Counted from the first letter of the stretch, positions 44,320 through 53,803 are shown. The stretch: 64,000 nt of DNA from Ilumatobacteraceae bacterium (GCA_025463305.1 JAOBWK010000042.1:124001-188000); one strand, 5' to 3'. A program made the numbers and translations. Notes: generated by a model from the letters alone, not told the origin.

Positions 44320-45597
44320 ATGAGTCTCGATGACATCAACCTGTTGGACCTCGACCGCTTTCAGCGGCTCGAGCACCACGAGATGTTCAAGAAGTTGCGG
44401 GCCGAAGCGCCCGTCTACTGGCACGACAACCCGGCCGGCAAGGGCTTCTGGAACGTGGTGCAGCACGCCGATCTGGTGACGGTGAACCGCCAGGCGACGA
44501 TGTTCTCGTCGGAGATCGGTGGCATCAGCATCCCCGACCCGAACGAGTACGAACAGGGCGGCAGCGGACTCGACCCGCGCGGCCTGATGATGCTCTACAC
44601 CGATCCGCCCAAGCACACCCGCTACCGCACGCTGGTCCAGAAGGGCTTCACGCCGCGGATGATCGGGCTGCTCGAGCAGTACCTCACCCACCGGGCGATC
44701 CTCATCGTCGACAACATCATCGAGCAGGGCTCCTGCGACTTCGTCACGGACCTCGCCGCCGAGCTGCCGCTGCAGGCCATCGCCGAGATCATGGGCGTCC
44801 CCCAGGAGGAGCGCAAGATGCTCTTCGACTGGTCGAACCGGATGATCGGCCTCGACGATCCCGAGTACGCGGGCGACGCGAACGACGGCGCCACGGCCTC
44901 GGCCGAGCTCTACATGTACGTCAACGGCCTCGCCCATCAGCGTCGCGAGGACCCTCGCGACGACATCGTCACCAAGCTGATCAACGCCGAGATCGACGGC
45001 GACAGCCTGTCCGAGCTCGAGTTCGACATGTTCATGCTGCTGCTCACGGTGGCCGGCAACGAGACCACCCGCAACACCACCGCGTGGGGCATGTGGGCGC
45101 TCATGGAGAACCCCGAGCAGTACAAGATGCTGGTCCAGGATCCCGACGGCAAGCTCGATCGGGCGATCGAGGAGATCCTCCGCTGGGCCACGCCGGTGTA
45201 CCACTTCCGCCGCACCGCTGCGGAGGACACCGAGATCCACGGCCAGGCCATCGCCGCCGGTGACAAGGTCGTCATGTGGCACACCTCGGCCAACCGCGAC
45301 GAGACCGTGTTCGACGATCCGTTCACGTTCGACATCGACCGCTGGCCGAACAAGCACATCGCGTTCGGCGGCGGCGGCGCGCACTACTGCCTCGGTGCCA
45401 ACCTCGCCCGGATGGAGCTCAAGCTCATCTTCCGCGAGATCCTCGAGCGCATCCCCGACATGCACCTCGTGGGCGAGGTCGACATGCTCCGTTCCAACTT
45501 CATCGGCGGCGTCAAGCACATGCCGGTCGAGTTCAGCACCGGCGCGAAGAAGAACCCCGGCCCGGTGCAGATGGCCGGCACGCTTCGCGACGAGTGA
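44320..45597 (+). CDS. Cytochrome P450 (CYP125/142-like)
   Basis: 425 residues. The I-helix motif is TVAGNETTRN, ExxR is in EEILRW, and the heme-binding loop is FGGGGAHYCLGANLARME, with the proximal cysteine at about 357. The loop and the MSLDDINLLDLDRFQ start resemble the steroid/fatty-acid-hydroxylating CYP125, CYP142 and CYP124 group of actinobacteria, but no cholesterol-cluster genes are nearby, so substrate is open. An RBS-like GGGGG precedes ATG 44320 by about 6 bases. Confidence 0.9.
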   Translation: MSLDDINLLDLDRFQRLEHHEMFKKLRAEAPVYWHDNPAGKGFWNVVQHADLVTVNRQATMFSSEIGGISIPDPNEYEQGGSGLDPRGLMMLYTDPPKHTRYRTLVQKGFTPRMIGLLEQYLTHRAILIVDNIIEQGSCDFVTDLAAELPLQAIAEIMGVPQEERKMLFDWSNRMIGLDDPEYAGDANDGATASAELYMYVNGLAHQRREDPRDDIVTKLINAEIDGDSLSELEFDMFMLLLTVAGNETTRNTTAWGMWALMENPEQYKMLVQDPDGKLDRAIEEILRWATPVYHFRRTAAEDTEIHGQAIAAGDKVVMWHTSANRDETVFDDPFTFDIDRWPNKHIAFGGGGAHYCLGANLARMELKLIFREILERIPDMHLVGEVDMLRSNFIGGVKHMPVEFSTGAKKNPGPVQMAGTLRDE

Positions 45598-45612
45598 CGC
45601 ACTGACGACGAG

Positions 45613-45642
45613 CGTGACGGGCCGAACGTTCGGCCCGTCACG
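45613..45642. terminator. Perfect 30-bp palindrome between convergent genes
   Basis: CGTGACGGGCCGAAC and its exact reverse complement abut, forming a 15-bp stem with no loop. It lies between the P450 stop (45597) and the oxidoreductase stop (45657), as a bidirectional terminator would. It has no T-run, as is usual in high-GC genomes. Confidence 0.6.
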
Positions 45643-45656
45643 CACGTTCTCCGCGC

Positions 45657-46592
45657 TCAGATCGGGAACGTGAGCACGATCTTGCCGCGCTCGCGGCCGC
45701 TCTCCATGCGGCGGAAGCCGTCGGCGACCTCCGAGGCGGGCAGCACGGCAGCGACACGGGTGACGAGTGCGCCGGACGCCACCTGCTCGAGCAGGTCGGC
45801 GAGCTGGGTCGGGTTCGGCTCAACACCCACCCGCCCGACGCGGATGCCGCGCTCGGCATCCGGCGGGGCACCGGCGGCAGCGACGAACGTGCCGCCGTCA
45901 CGCACGGCGGCGAGCAGCGCCGCACCAGCCGCGCCCGGATCGAACACCGCGTCCACACCGTCCGGAGCGATCTGGCGCACGGCCACGACGAGATCGAGAC
46001 CTGGCGTACGCGAGATGACCTCCTTGACACCGAGCGAGGCGACGAACGGCTCGTCGCCGACCGATGCAACGGCGATCACGTTCGCGCCGGCCGCCACGAG
46101 GAGCTGCGCGGCGAACGCGCCGACGGCGCCGCTTGCTCCAGTGACGAGCACGGTGTCGCCCGCCGCGGCACCGACGATGGAGAGCGCCTGGGCGGCGGTC
46201 TGCGCGTTCAGCGGGACCGTTGCCGCGGTCGGATCGTCGAGCCGATCCGGGATCTCGGCAACCCAGGCCGGATCGAGGCTGACGATGTCGGCGAGTGAGC
46301 CGAGCGCGCCGCCTTCGGCGAACCACGGGATCATCGCCGCCACCCGAGTGCCGGCGGCGAAACCGTCGCCGTCGATGACGGTGCCGACGACGTCCCAGCC
46401 GAGGACGAAGGGCGGTCGCAGGTCGGGGAGGTAGTTGGCGAACGCCCCGGCTCGCGCACCAGCATCGGCGGGATTGATGTCGGAGGCCGTGACCCGGACG
46501 CGAACGCGACCCGGTGCGGGCGTGGGCTCGGGACGGGATGCGACGGCGAGTCGCGACGCATCTCCGAAGGCAGTGACTTCGATGACGTTCAT
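45657..46592 (-). CDS. Zinc-free quinone oxidoreductase / MDR-family alcohol dehydrogenase
   Basis: 311 residues of the medium-chain dehydrogenase fold. The cofactor motif is VLVTGASGAVGAFAAQLL (AxGxxG-like), and the substrate-domain block is VTASDINPADAGARAG with no zinc cysteines. It reduces quinones or enones with NADPH in this family. ATG 46592 is used. It is divergent from the HxlR regulator and the inverted repeat at 46672 lies between them; such pairs usually respond to quinones or aldehydes. Confidence 0.85.
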   Translation of the reverse strand: MNVIEVTAFGDASRLAVASRPEPTPAPGRVRVRVTASDINPADAGARAGAFANYLPDLRPPFVLGWDVVGTVIDGDGFAAGTRVAAMIPWFAEGGALGSLADIVSLDPAWVAEIPDRLDDPTAATVPLNAQTAAQALSIVGAAAGDTVLVTGASGAVGAFAAQLLVAAGANVIAVASVGDEPFVASLGVKEVISRTPGLDLVVAVRQIAPDGVDAVFDPGAAGAALLAAVRDGGTFVAAAGAPPDAERGIRVGRVGVEPNPTQLADLLEQVASGALVTRVAAVLPASEVADGFRRMESGRERGKIVLTFPI

Positions 46593-46671
46593 GAGGTGCT
46601 CCTCTCGAGCGCCCGGTCGTTCCGGGCGACGTGATGGTTTGAGTATGCACATCGGAGGAACGAAAAGAAAG

Positions 46672-46691
46672 TAGGTACCTTTTCGTACCTA
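46672..46691. promoter_or_regulatory. HxlR-type operator (inverted repeat)
   Basis: Perfect arms TAGGTAC (46672-46678) and GTACCTA (46685-46691), 6-base spacer CTTTTC. It is between the oxidoreductase start (46592) and the HxlR start (46738). HxlR regulators such as YodB and HypR bind inverted repeats with GTAC-like half sites, so it is the probable binding site. Confidence 0.65.
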
Positions 46692-46737
46692 TGGAACCTG
46701 TATGATCTGAGGAGCACGACTCCCGGAGGAACCGCTG

Positions 46738-47193
46738 ATGGCACGCCAGGCTCGCACCGACACCACCGACCAGCGCACGACCAGGCACACACCCGCGCAG
46801 CGCCGCCGCATCGAGGACCACGCCGTGTTCGACGCGTTCATGGCCACCTGCCCCACCCGCCAGGTGTTCGCGACGATCGCGGACAAGTGGGCGGGCCTCA
46901 CCATCGCCGCGCTCGCCCGCGGCCCGATGCGCCACGGCGAACTGATGGCCGTCATCAACGGCGCGAGCCAGAAGATGCTGACCCAGACGTTGCGCACACT
47001 AGAGCGCGACGGCTTGGTCGGGCGCACGGTCACGCCCACGGTGCCGCTGCGCGTCGACTACGAGCTGACCGACCTCGGGCGGTCGTTGTCCCCGCTGCTC
47101 ACCGCGATCAAGGACTGGTCGGAGACCCACATCGGCGAGATCATGACCGCGCGCGACGCCTATGAGGCGCGCGTCACGACATCGGTCAGCTGA
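46738..47193 (+). CDS. HxlR-family transcriptional regulator
   Basis: 151 residues: CPTRQVFATIADKWAGLTIAALARGPMRHGEL and SQKMLTQTLRTLERDGLVGRTV are the winged helix of HxlR. Cys near residue 40 (ATCPTRQV) is in the position used for redox sensing in YodB/HypR. The RBS GGAGG is 8 bases upstream of ATG 46738. It likely represses the divergent oxidoreductase gene. Confidence 0.9.
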   Translation: MARQARTDTTDQRTTRHTPAQRRRIEDHAVFDAFMATCPTRQVFATIADKWAGLTIAALARGPMRHGELMAVINGASQKMLTQTLRTLERDGLVGRTVTPTVPLRVDYELTDLGRSLSPLLTAIKDWSETHIGEIMTARDAYEARVTTSVS

Positions 47194-47206
47194 CCGGAGG
47201 CTCGGC

Positions 47207-47584
47207 TCAACCCGTCCGTTCGCCGAAGGCGATCATCGGGCCTTCGCCCGGCAGCGCCACCACGATGTCCCGTTGACCCCACGGCCGCTCGGTGAGTGGG
47301 ATCGCCAGCTCGATGCCCGCCGCTCCGATGCGACCGATCAGCGCATCGAGGCCCTGCAGGGTCACATAGCAGGCGGCGCCGCCAGGGAGGGCCGGCTCGT
47401 CCACCTCCACGAGCGCGATCTCGGCGTGGTCCGTACCGACGATCGCGAACATCGGCGGCTCGCCTTCGGACATGATCAAGGGGAAGCCGACGACATCCGT
47501 GAGGAACGTCAGCGCCTCGCGCAGGTCGCCGACCTCGATCGACGGACGGGAACGCTCGAAGGTCGGGGCATCGGTTGCGGTCAT
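47207..47584 (-). CDS. VOC-superfamily (glyoxalase-like) protein
   Basis: 125 residues: PSIEVGDLREALTFLTDVVGFPLIM, then FAIVGTDHAEIALVEVDEP and WGQRDIVVALPGEGPMIAF. This is one VOC module pair fold with the usual metal ligands only partly visible. Dioxygenase, isomerase or resistance functions all occur. ATG 47584 precedes the fold. It is convergent with the HxlR gene (14 bases apart). Confidence 0.8.
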   Translation of the reverse strand: MTATDAPTFERSRPSIEVGDLREALTFLTDVVGFPLIMSEGEPPMFAIVGTDHAEIALVEVDEPALPGGAACYVTLQGLDALIGRIGAAGIELAIPLTERPWGQRDIVVALPGEGPMIAFGERTG

Positions 47585-47638
47585 GTGTGCGATGGTACGG
47601 ACGCGTCGCACCGATGGATAGCGTCGTAGCGACACACC

Positions 47639-48478
47639 ATGACGCCATCACGCCAACGAGATGTTCGCCACCTCGCCAGCCGGATCTCCCGCGGCGGCCA
47701 CGTCGGCGCTCACCACCACGCCCATCACCAACTGCTGCGTGTCGATGCCGGCGCGCTGTCCTTCACCCATCGCTCAGCGAGCTGGGTGATCCCCAACGGC
47801 GGCGCGGTCTGGCTCCCCGCGCGGCTCGATCACCGGCTGGAAGCGCTCGAGGACGCGAACGTCGCAACGCTCTACGTCCGGCCACGATCACGCCGCACGG
47901 TTCCTGCCCCGGGGCCGGTCGAGATGTCCACCCTTCTGCACGAATTGATGCGGACGCTGGCGCACCGGATCGACGACCCGGCCAGGCGCCGACGTCTCGA
48001 GCTCGTGGTCCACGACGAGATCGCGCTGCTCCGGCCGCGGAGCTTCGTCGTCGCGCTGCCGATCGACGCAGCCGCGCGTGCCGTGGCACTCGCGGTCGTC
48101 GGCTCCCCGGGCGACATCCGCAGCCTCGCTGAGCTGGCGAGTGCAGCCGGCACGTCGCCACGCACGGTGCAACGACGGTTCAGGGCCGAAACCGGCCTCC
48201 CGTTCCAGACGTGGCGGCGACGCGCCGGGCTGCAGCACGCGATGGCCTGTCTCGAGCGCGGCCAGAACATCAGCGAGGTCGCCCATCGATGTGGGTTCTC
48301 CTCTGCATCCGCGTTCATCGCCGCTTTCCGCAGCGAGCTCGGGATCACGCCGGGGGTGTGGCGCGACCTTCATGTGCGCCGACAGCCGGCGGAGGCAACG
48401 CGTGACGGAGGAGCTCGGCGCCGCGCCGCTCCGCCATGTCTGGTGCAGCGAGACGTGTCCACGCCTCGTCCACCGTGA
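47639..48478 (+). CDS. AraC-family transcriptional regulator
   Basis: 279 residues. The N-terminal part has a cupin-like HHHAHHQLLRVDAG and SWVIPNGGAVWLPA. The C-terminal two helix-turn-helices are SLAELASAAGTSPRTVQRRFRAETG and ISEVAHRCGFSSASAFIAAFRSELG, ending in the usual PGVWRD near residue 244. The last about 35 residues (after RRQP) are low complexity and lie opposite another gene, so the true end may be earlier. It is divergent from the VOC gene. Confidence 0.85.
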   Translation: MTPSRQRDVRHLASRISRGGHVGAHHHAHHQLLRVDAGALSFTHRSASWVIPNGGAVWLPARLDHRLEALEDANVATLYVRPRSRRTVPAPGPVEMSTLLHELMRTLAHRIDDPARRRRLELVVHDEIALLRPRSFVVALPIDAAARAVALAVVGSPGDIRSLAELASAAGTSPRTVQRRFRAETGLPFQTWRRRAGLQHAMACLERGQNISEVAHRCGFSSASAFIAAFRSELGITPGVWRDLHVRRQPAEATRDGGARRRAAPPCLVQRDVSTPRPP

Positions 48479-48921
48479 ACAACTGGCGTTCGAGGCAGTC
48501 CTCCACGACCTCTTTCGAGGTGCGTCGCCGTGATCTCGGGTGCGATGTCGATGACCGTCCGGAGCGCCGTCGTGCACCAGATGCCGTGAACGGTGGTGAC
48601 GTCGGACTCCGAGACGTCGTCGCGGTGGACGATGACTGCTTGGTCGCCGAGCCACATCCGCTCGGTCAAGAGCCCGTTGCCGTCGACGCCGAGCGGCTCG
48701 AGCGGTGCCTCATCCCCTTCATCGTCCTCGTCCCCGAGCTCATCCTCGTCGAAACGACATCCGCACGACAGCAACTGGCGGGTGCACACCAGGCAGCGTT
48801 GGAGGTCGCAGCCGGGGTGGAGCCAGCTGCCCCGCCTGACGCCGCAGTCATCACACCGCGTCGCGCTCGATCGGCCGCCGGGTTCTGCGACACGGTCGCT
48901 GCGGCGACGATGACGGAACAC
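48345..48921 (-). pseudogene. Frameshifted zinc-finger protein with AbiEi-like segment
   Basis: From GTG 48921 the frame reads RCDDCGVRRGSWLHPGCD, CLVCTRQLLSCGC, an acidic stretch (FDEDELGDEDDEGDEAPLEP), then DVTTVHGIWCTTALRTVIDIAPEIT. The last block resembles the AbiEi antitoxin / DUF559-associated pattern (TT..RT..D.A). Near 48515 a one-base shift is needed to continue as VVEDCLERQLFTVDEAWTRLAAPD up to the TGA at 48345. This region overlaps the AraC 3' end by 134 bases. It is either a decayed gene or an indel. Confidence 0.4.
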
Positions 48922-48995
48922 GAGTTCCGGCGGCAACGTCCGTCCGGTGCAGCCTCGGTTCTGCCTGGCGTCCTGCGGCGGGGTAGGACTCGTCC

Positions 48996-49781
48996 GTGCA
49001 GCAACCAACCGACATCCCCCACCTCGAGCTCGGCCATGCATTGATCACGATGGTCGAACCCGAGCCCGCCACCGTCGTCGAGTACAACGAGTGGTACGAG
49101 CGCGACCACTTCCTCAGCGGGGTGCTCGCCGGGCCCGGCGCGTTCGCCGGGCGGCGGTGGGTGGCCGACAAGGGCCTCAAGTCGCAGCGCTCGCCGACCG
49201 ACTCCCCCATCGCCAGGCCGTTGTCGATCGGCACCTTCATCGCGCTGTACTGGATCGAGCGCGACCAGCTGCAGGCGCACTGCGACTGGGGCTTTCCCGA
49301 GGCGGCGCGCCTCGCCGGGCTCGGACGGATGCGCACCGATCGGCAGCACGTGTCGACCGCCTACTACGACCTCGTCGGCGCCACCGGCCGCGGCGAACGT
49401 GCCGTCCCCATCGAGCTGGCGTTGCACCATCCGTACGGCGCGCTGGTGATGATCTGGACCAGCGGCGTGGTCGACGACGGTGAGGCCGCTGCCGATCTCC
49501 GCGCTGCACTGGTCGCCGATGACGCGCCGTTCGGCACGGTGGCCACGTTCCGCCCCACCACGTACCCGGCGATGCCCGGCGCGATCATCGGCGAGTCCGA
49601 TGTCGATCCGGGGTCCGTGCTGGCGCACTGCTGCTTCGTCGACGACCAGACGCACGATGCAGCGGCACTGCGTGGACGCGCCGAACACGCGGTGGCCGGG
49701 TGCGGGCTCGCGTCGCTGCTCATCGCCCCGTTCGTGCCGGTGGCCGCCGGCACCGACCCCGACGCCACCACCCTCTGGTGA
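48996..49781 (+). CDS. Conserved-looking hypothetical protein (possible alpha/beta-barrel)
   Basis: 261 residues without a recognised family. Two halves may be related: PATVVEYNEWYERDHFLSGVLAGPGAFAGRRW in the first, and LLIAPFVPVAAGTD at the end. The YNEWYERDHF block is like the YNxWYxxxHxP motif in dimeric alpha-beta barrel proteins (EthD-like). It starts with GTG 48996. The next gene on the same strand begins 111 bases later. Confidence 0.6.
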   Translation: MQQPTDIPHLELGHALITMVEPEPATVVEYNEWYERDHFLSGVLAGPGAFAGRRWVADKGLKSQRSPTDSPIARPLSIGTFIALYWIERDQLQAHCDWGFPEAARLAGLGRMRTDRQHVSTAYYDLVGATGRGERAVPIELALHHPYGALVMIWTSGVVDDGEAAADLRAALVADDAPFGTVATFRPTTYPAMPGAIIGESDVDPGSVLAHCCFVDDQTHDAAALRGRAEHAVAGCGLASLLIAPFVPVAAGTDPDATTLW

Positions 49782-49892
49782 CGGTGACGACCACCCCTCG
49801 AAGCCGTGGTTCCGACCTGTCGAATGTGCGCTCTGCGGGGCAAAACCCTTCACGGAACTGGGGTGGTGGGGTCCGTTCCGTAACATGGCTCG

Positions 49893-51011
49893 GTGAGCGA
49901 CGTCCGCATCCTGCGCCGTGACGAGGCCCGCCGGATCGCGGTCCGCGCCCAGCTGCTCGATGCAGATCGGCCGAGCGACCTCGTCTCCGTCGTCGACCGG
50001 CTGACCTTCCTCCAACTGGATCCGACGGCCGCCATCGCGCCGGCGGCCGACCTCGTCGCGTGGTCCCGCCTGGGCTCCCACTACGCACCGGCCCAGCTCC
50101 GTCAGGCACTGGACGTGGACCGGACGATGTTCGAGCACCGCGGCCAGGAGGTCGACACCGAGCAGGTCGTCGTGATGGTGCGGCCGATGGCGAACCTCGG
50201 GCTGTACCTCGCCGACATGGAAGCGTGGCCGGGCCGGTACCAGACGTATCGCGACTGGCTGACCGCGAACGACGGCTTCCGGCGCCGCATCCTCGATCAG
50301 CTGCGCGATGCCGGCGCGCTCACGTCACGCGACATCCCCGACACCGCGGACGTTCCATGGAGGTCCACCGGCTGGACGCACGATCGCAACGTCACCCAGA
50401 TGCTCGAGTTCCTGTCGTCGCGCGGCGAGGTCGCTGTCTCTCGCCGGGTCGGCAAGCAGCGGGTGTGGGACCTCGCCGAGCGGATCTATCCACCCGACGT
50501 CGTGGCCGTTCCGCACGCCGAGGCGCGGCGGATCCGCAACGAGAAGCGGCTGCGGGCGCTCGGCATCGCCCGACCTCAGGCGGTCGGCGACGCAGGGGTC
50601 ACCGTCGAGGTCGACGGCACGACCGGACTGTGGCGGGTCGATCCCGATGCCACCGCCGAGGGATTCCGCGGACGGACCGCCCTGCTCTCGCCCTTCGACC
50701 GGTTCGTCCACGACCGCGCCCGGGCCATCGACCTGTTCGACTTCGAGTACGTGCTGGAGATGTACAAGCCCAAGGAGAAGCGGCGTTGGGGCTACTTCGC
50801 GCTCCCCGTGCTGCACGACGATCAGCTCGTCGGCAAGGTCGACGCCATCGTCGATCGCAAGGACCGCCATCTCCACGTCAACGCGGTCCACGAGGACGTC
50901 CGCTGGACGAAGCCGATGCGGGGAGCGGTCGACGCCGAGCTCACCTCGCTCGCCCGATGGCTGGGCCTCGATGGTGTGCGCCGGCCGAACGGCGAGAAGA
51001 GCACGAGATGA
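49893..51011 (+). CDS. AlkZ/YcaQ-like DNA glycosylase (HTH_42 family)
   Basis: 372 residues. The winged-helix domain and the catalytic QxD (Gln 41, Asp 43) in the block RLTFLQLDPT are present, as in YcaQ/AlkZ proteins that unhook alkylated bases and interstrand cross-links. Also seen: FEHRGQEVDTEQVV and LSPFDRFVHDRARA. Family length is about 350-410. GTG 49893 follows after 111 bases. No other repair gene is adjacent. Confidence 0.8.
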   Translation: MSDVRILRRDEARRIAVRAQLLDADRPSDLVSVVDRLTFLQLDPTAAIAPAADLVAWSRLGSHYAPAQLRQALDVDRTMFEHRGQEVDTEQVVVMVRPMANLGLYLADMEAWPGRYQTYRDWLTANDGFRRRILDQLRDAGALTSRDIPDTADVPWRSTGWTHDRNVTQMLEFLSSRGEVAVSRRVGKQRVWDLAERIYPPDVVAVPHAEARRIRNEKRLRALGIARPQAVGDAGVTVEVDGTTGLWRVDPDATAEGFRGRTALLSPFDRFVHDRARAIDLFDFEYVLEMYKPKEKRRWGYFALPVLHDDQLVGKVDAIVDRKDRHLHVNAVHEDVRWTKPMRGAVDAELTSLARWLGLDGVRRPNGEKSTR

Positions 51012-51069
51012 CGGGTGATTTCACGCCGACCGCCGGCGCCGGGCTCGGCCCGCTGAGGCAGCTGGCCCG

Positions 51070-53079
51070 ATGACCGACGACCCACGCACAGCCCGTCGGA
51101 CCGAACCGAGCTTCTGCCGCATCTGCAACGCGATGTGCGGCATCATCGTCACCGTCGAGGGCGAGCAGGTCGTGCAGGTGCGCGGCGATCCCGACCATCC
51201 GCTCTCCCACGGGTACACGTGCCCGAAAGGACGAGCGCTACCACAGCTGCACCACGACCCGCGGCGACTGAACCGCCCCTCGATCGGCGGACGCGACGTC
51301 GCGTGGGACGAGATGCTCGACGACCTCGCCGGGATCGTGCGCAGCGCGATCGAGGTCGGCGGAGCCGACAGCGTCGCCATGTACCTCGCCAGCGGCTCGG
51401 CGTTCGACAGCACCGGTCGGCGTGCCGCGGAGCGGTTCCTGCGGATGCTCGGCTCGGCTCAGAAGTACACCGCGACGACGATCGACACACCGTCGAAGCC
51501 GCTGGTGGCCGAGCTGATCGGGGGCTGGTCCGGTCTCACCCCGATGTGGGACCACGAACGGTCGACGCTGCTGATGCTGATCGGCTCGAACCCCGTCGTG
51601 TCCCACGGTCACTCGAACGCGATGCCCGACCCGGTCACCCTGCTCCGCCGCCACCGAGCCAAACGCGGCGAGGTGTGGGTGATCGATCCCCGAGCGACGG
51701 AGACCGCTCGCCTGGCAGATCGACATCTCGCGCCGCGGCCCGGCACCGACTGGCTCGTCCTCGCGCATGTGGTGCGGTCGCTGCTCGCCGACGCCGACCC
51801 CACACTGCACGAGCGCGCTGACGGAGTCGACGAGTTGGCCGACGCGCTCGCGCCATTCACGCCCGAGGTCGTCGCCGTCGGCACCGGGCTGGTGACGAGC
51901 GACCTCGACGATCTCGTCGCCGCCGTTCGACGCCACGGGTGCGTCAGTGCGCTCACGGGAACCGGTGTGTCGATGGCCTCGACCGCGAACGTGGCGGAGT
52001 GGTTGCTGTGGGCGTTGCACATCGTCACCGACTCGTACGACCGACCCGGCGGGATGTGGTTCAACCCGGGCTACCTGATGCAGCTCGACGAACGTTCGCT
52101 CGCCACCTCCGACGGGCGTCCAGGGCGGGGGCCGACGAGCCGGCCGGAGCTTCCCCGCCGCTTCGGTGAATGGCCGTGCGCAGCGCTCATCAGTGAGATC
52201 GAGGCCGGCACCGTGCGCACGCTCTTCGTCGTCGGTGGGAACCCGGCAACCGCGTTCCCCGACGCGTCGCGCACCCGCGCCGCGCTGGCCTCCCTCGACA
52301 CCCTCGCCGTCATCGACATCCTGCCGACGGAGACGACCGCACTCGCCACGCACGTGCTCCCCGCCGTCGGCCAGCTCGAACGCGCGGACGTGCCGTGGCT
52401 GCTCGACGGCTACCAGCTCGCCGTCGCCACGCAGTTCACGCCGGCGATCGTGCAGCCGGTCGAGGACCGGTGGCCGATGTGGAAGATGTTCGCCGGCATC
52501 GGTGAGCGCCTCGGACTCGACGCCCTCGGCGGACGGCTCGGTGCCGACACGGCGACGGACGAGTTGCTCATCCGCGCGCTCGCAGCGTCGAGTCGTGGCG
52601 GCGCCGATGCCGTGCTCGCCGCACGCCACGGCACGATCCACAGCGGTGCCGTGTTCGGCTGGGTGCGGGACATCCTCCCCGCCGGTCGTTGGCAACTCGC
52701 ACCGAGGCCGCTGATCGACCAACTCGCCGCCATCGATCCCCCGGCTCCAGCCCGTTTCACCTTGATCGCCCATCGCCAACTGCGCACGATGAACTCGCAA
52801 CTGCGGAACCTCGCCGACGTCGCGATCCACGTCAGCCCCGACGTCGCTGAGCGCCTCGGCGGCGACGGCACCGAGGTCGAGGTGCGGTCGGCCCACGGCG
52901 CGGTTCGTGGCTCGATCCGCGGCGACGAACGTGTCCCGCCCGGCGCCGTCGCCCTCCCCCACGGTTGGGCCGCTCCCAACGTGTCGGGGCTCACGAGCGC
53001 CGACGCCGACATCGACCCCCTCACCGGCATGGTCACGCAGTCTGCTGTGCCCGTCGAGATCGCAGCGCTCGCGCAGTGA
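51070..53079 (+). CDS. Molybdopterin-dependent oxidoreductase (formate-dehydrogenase-like)
   Basis: 669 residues. The N-terminal 4Fe-4S site is C16-x2-C19-x3-C23-x27-C51, then GSNPVVSHGHSN and VIDPRATETARLAD typical of molybdopterin binding, and a C-terminal molydopterin-binding domain starting near FTLIAHRQLRTMNSQLRN. No Tat signal is seen, so it is cytoplasmic. The ligand to Mo is uncertain; the block TTIDTPSKPLVAELIGG suggests Asp or Ser. No partner subunits are nearby, so electron transfer is unknown. Confidence 0.85.
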   Translation: MTDDPRTARRTEPSFCRICNAMCGIIVTVEGEQVVQVRGDPDHPLSHGYTCPKGRALPQLHHDPRRLNRPSIGGRDVAWDEMLDDLAGIVRSAIEVGGADSVAMYLASGSAFDSTGRRAAERFLRMLGSAQKYTATTIDTPSKPLVAELIGGWSGLTPMWDHERSTLLMLIGSNPVVSHGHSNAMPDPVTLLRRHRAKRGEVWVIDPRATETARLADRHLAPRPGTDWLVLAHVVRSLLADADPTLHERADGVDELADALAPFTPEVVAVGTGLVTSDLDDLVAAVRRHGCVSALTGTGVSMASTANVAEWLLWALHIVTDSYDRPGGMWFNPGYLMQLDERSLATSDGRPGRGPTSRPELPRRFGEWPCAALISEIEAGTVRTLFVVGGNPATAFPDASRTRAALASLDTLAVIDILPTETTALATHVLPAVGQLERADVPWLLDGYQLAVATQFTPAIVQPVEDRWPMWKMFAGIGERLGLDALGGRLGADTATDELLIRALAASSRGGADAVLAARHGTIHSGAVFGWVRDILPAGRWQLAPRPLIDQLAAIDPPAPARFTLIAHRQLRTMNSQLRNLADVAIHVSPDVAERLGGDGTEVEVRSAHGAVRGSIRGDERVPPGAVALPHGWAAPNVSGLTSADADIDPLTGMVTQSAVPVEIAALAQ

Positions 53080-53131
53080 CTGCACGTGGAGCCCATCCGC
53101 GACACGACATGACCGCTCTCGCGCCTCGGCG

Positions 53132-53746
53132 CTACGTCAGGCGTGCCCGAGCGGCTGCGCCGTATCGGTCGGCGAGCAGCTGCCATCCGGCCGGCTCGTC
53201 CGCGACGATCACACCGAAGTCGTCCTGGTGCTGGGAGAGGTCCTGCTCTGGATCACCGGCGTGGACGAGCAGCGCGTTCGCGCTGTGGTAGCGAACGAGG
53301 TACTCGGCGTCGACCATCCCGTGCTCGAGCGCGGCGATCACCTCGTCGGTCGCCGCGAACCGCGACAGCGCTCGCGCCGCATCGATCTTCCCGCTCCAGA
53401 ACCCCGCACCCGTCAGCACCTGGGCCACCATCGTCGCATGAGCTTCGTCGCCGGTCAGCCGGGCCAGCGACTCGCCGACCGACACCGCCATCGACCCTCC
53501 GGCAGGGACGTCGGCGAGCGCCGAGACGAATCGTGCGGTGGCGGCTGCGTCGAGCGGCAGCTCCCTGATCGAATCGGCGGCGAGCGAGTCGCCCTCGCTG
53601 AGGCCCTGGAGCAGCATCGCCTCGACCCTCACCGGGTCGCGCTCCCACTCGGCACAGATCTCCTCGAAGCCCGCACCGTCGTGCCACACCATGTAGGGCT
53701 CACCGAACATCGCCTCGCGGAAGTCGGCGTACTCCTGGCTGTTCAC
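53132..53746 (-). CDS. Hypothetical protein with HEAT-like helices
   Basis: 204 residues, unknown family. The middle is helical: SVGESLARLTGDEAHATMVAQVL and KIDAARALSRFAATDEVIAALEHG, HEAT-repeat-like. ATG 53746. It is convergent with the molybdopterin gene (52 bases between). Confidence 0.6.
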   Translation of the reverse strand: MNSQEYADFREAMFGEPYMVWHDGAGFEEICAEWERDPVRVEAMLLQGLSEGDSLAADSIRELPLDAAATARFVSALADVPAGGSMAVSVGESLARLTGDEAHATMVAQVLTGAGFWSGKIDAARALSRFAATDEVIAALEHGMVDAEYLVRYHSANALLVHAGDPEQDLSQHQDDFGVIVADEPAGWQLLADRYGAAARARLT

Positions 53747-53803
53747 GAGACGAAGCTAGACGCCACGGGTGTGAGGCACGACGCCATCGGGCACAACACG
53801 TGC

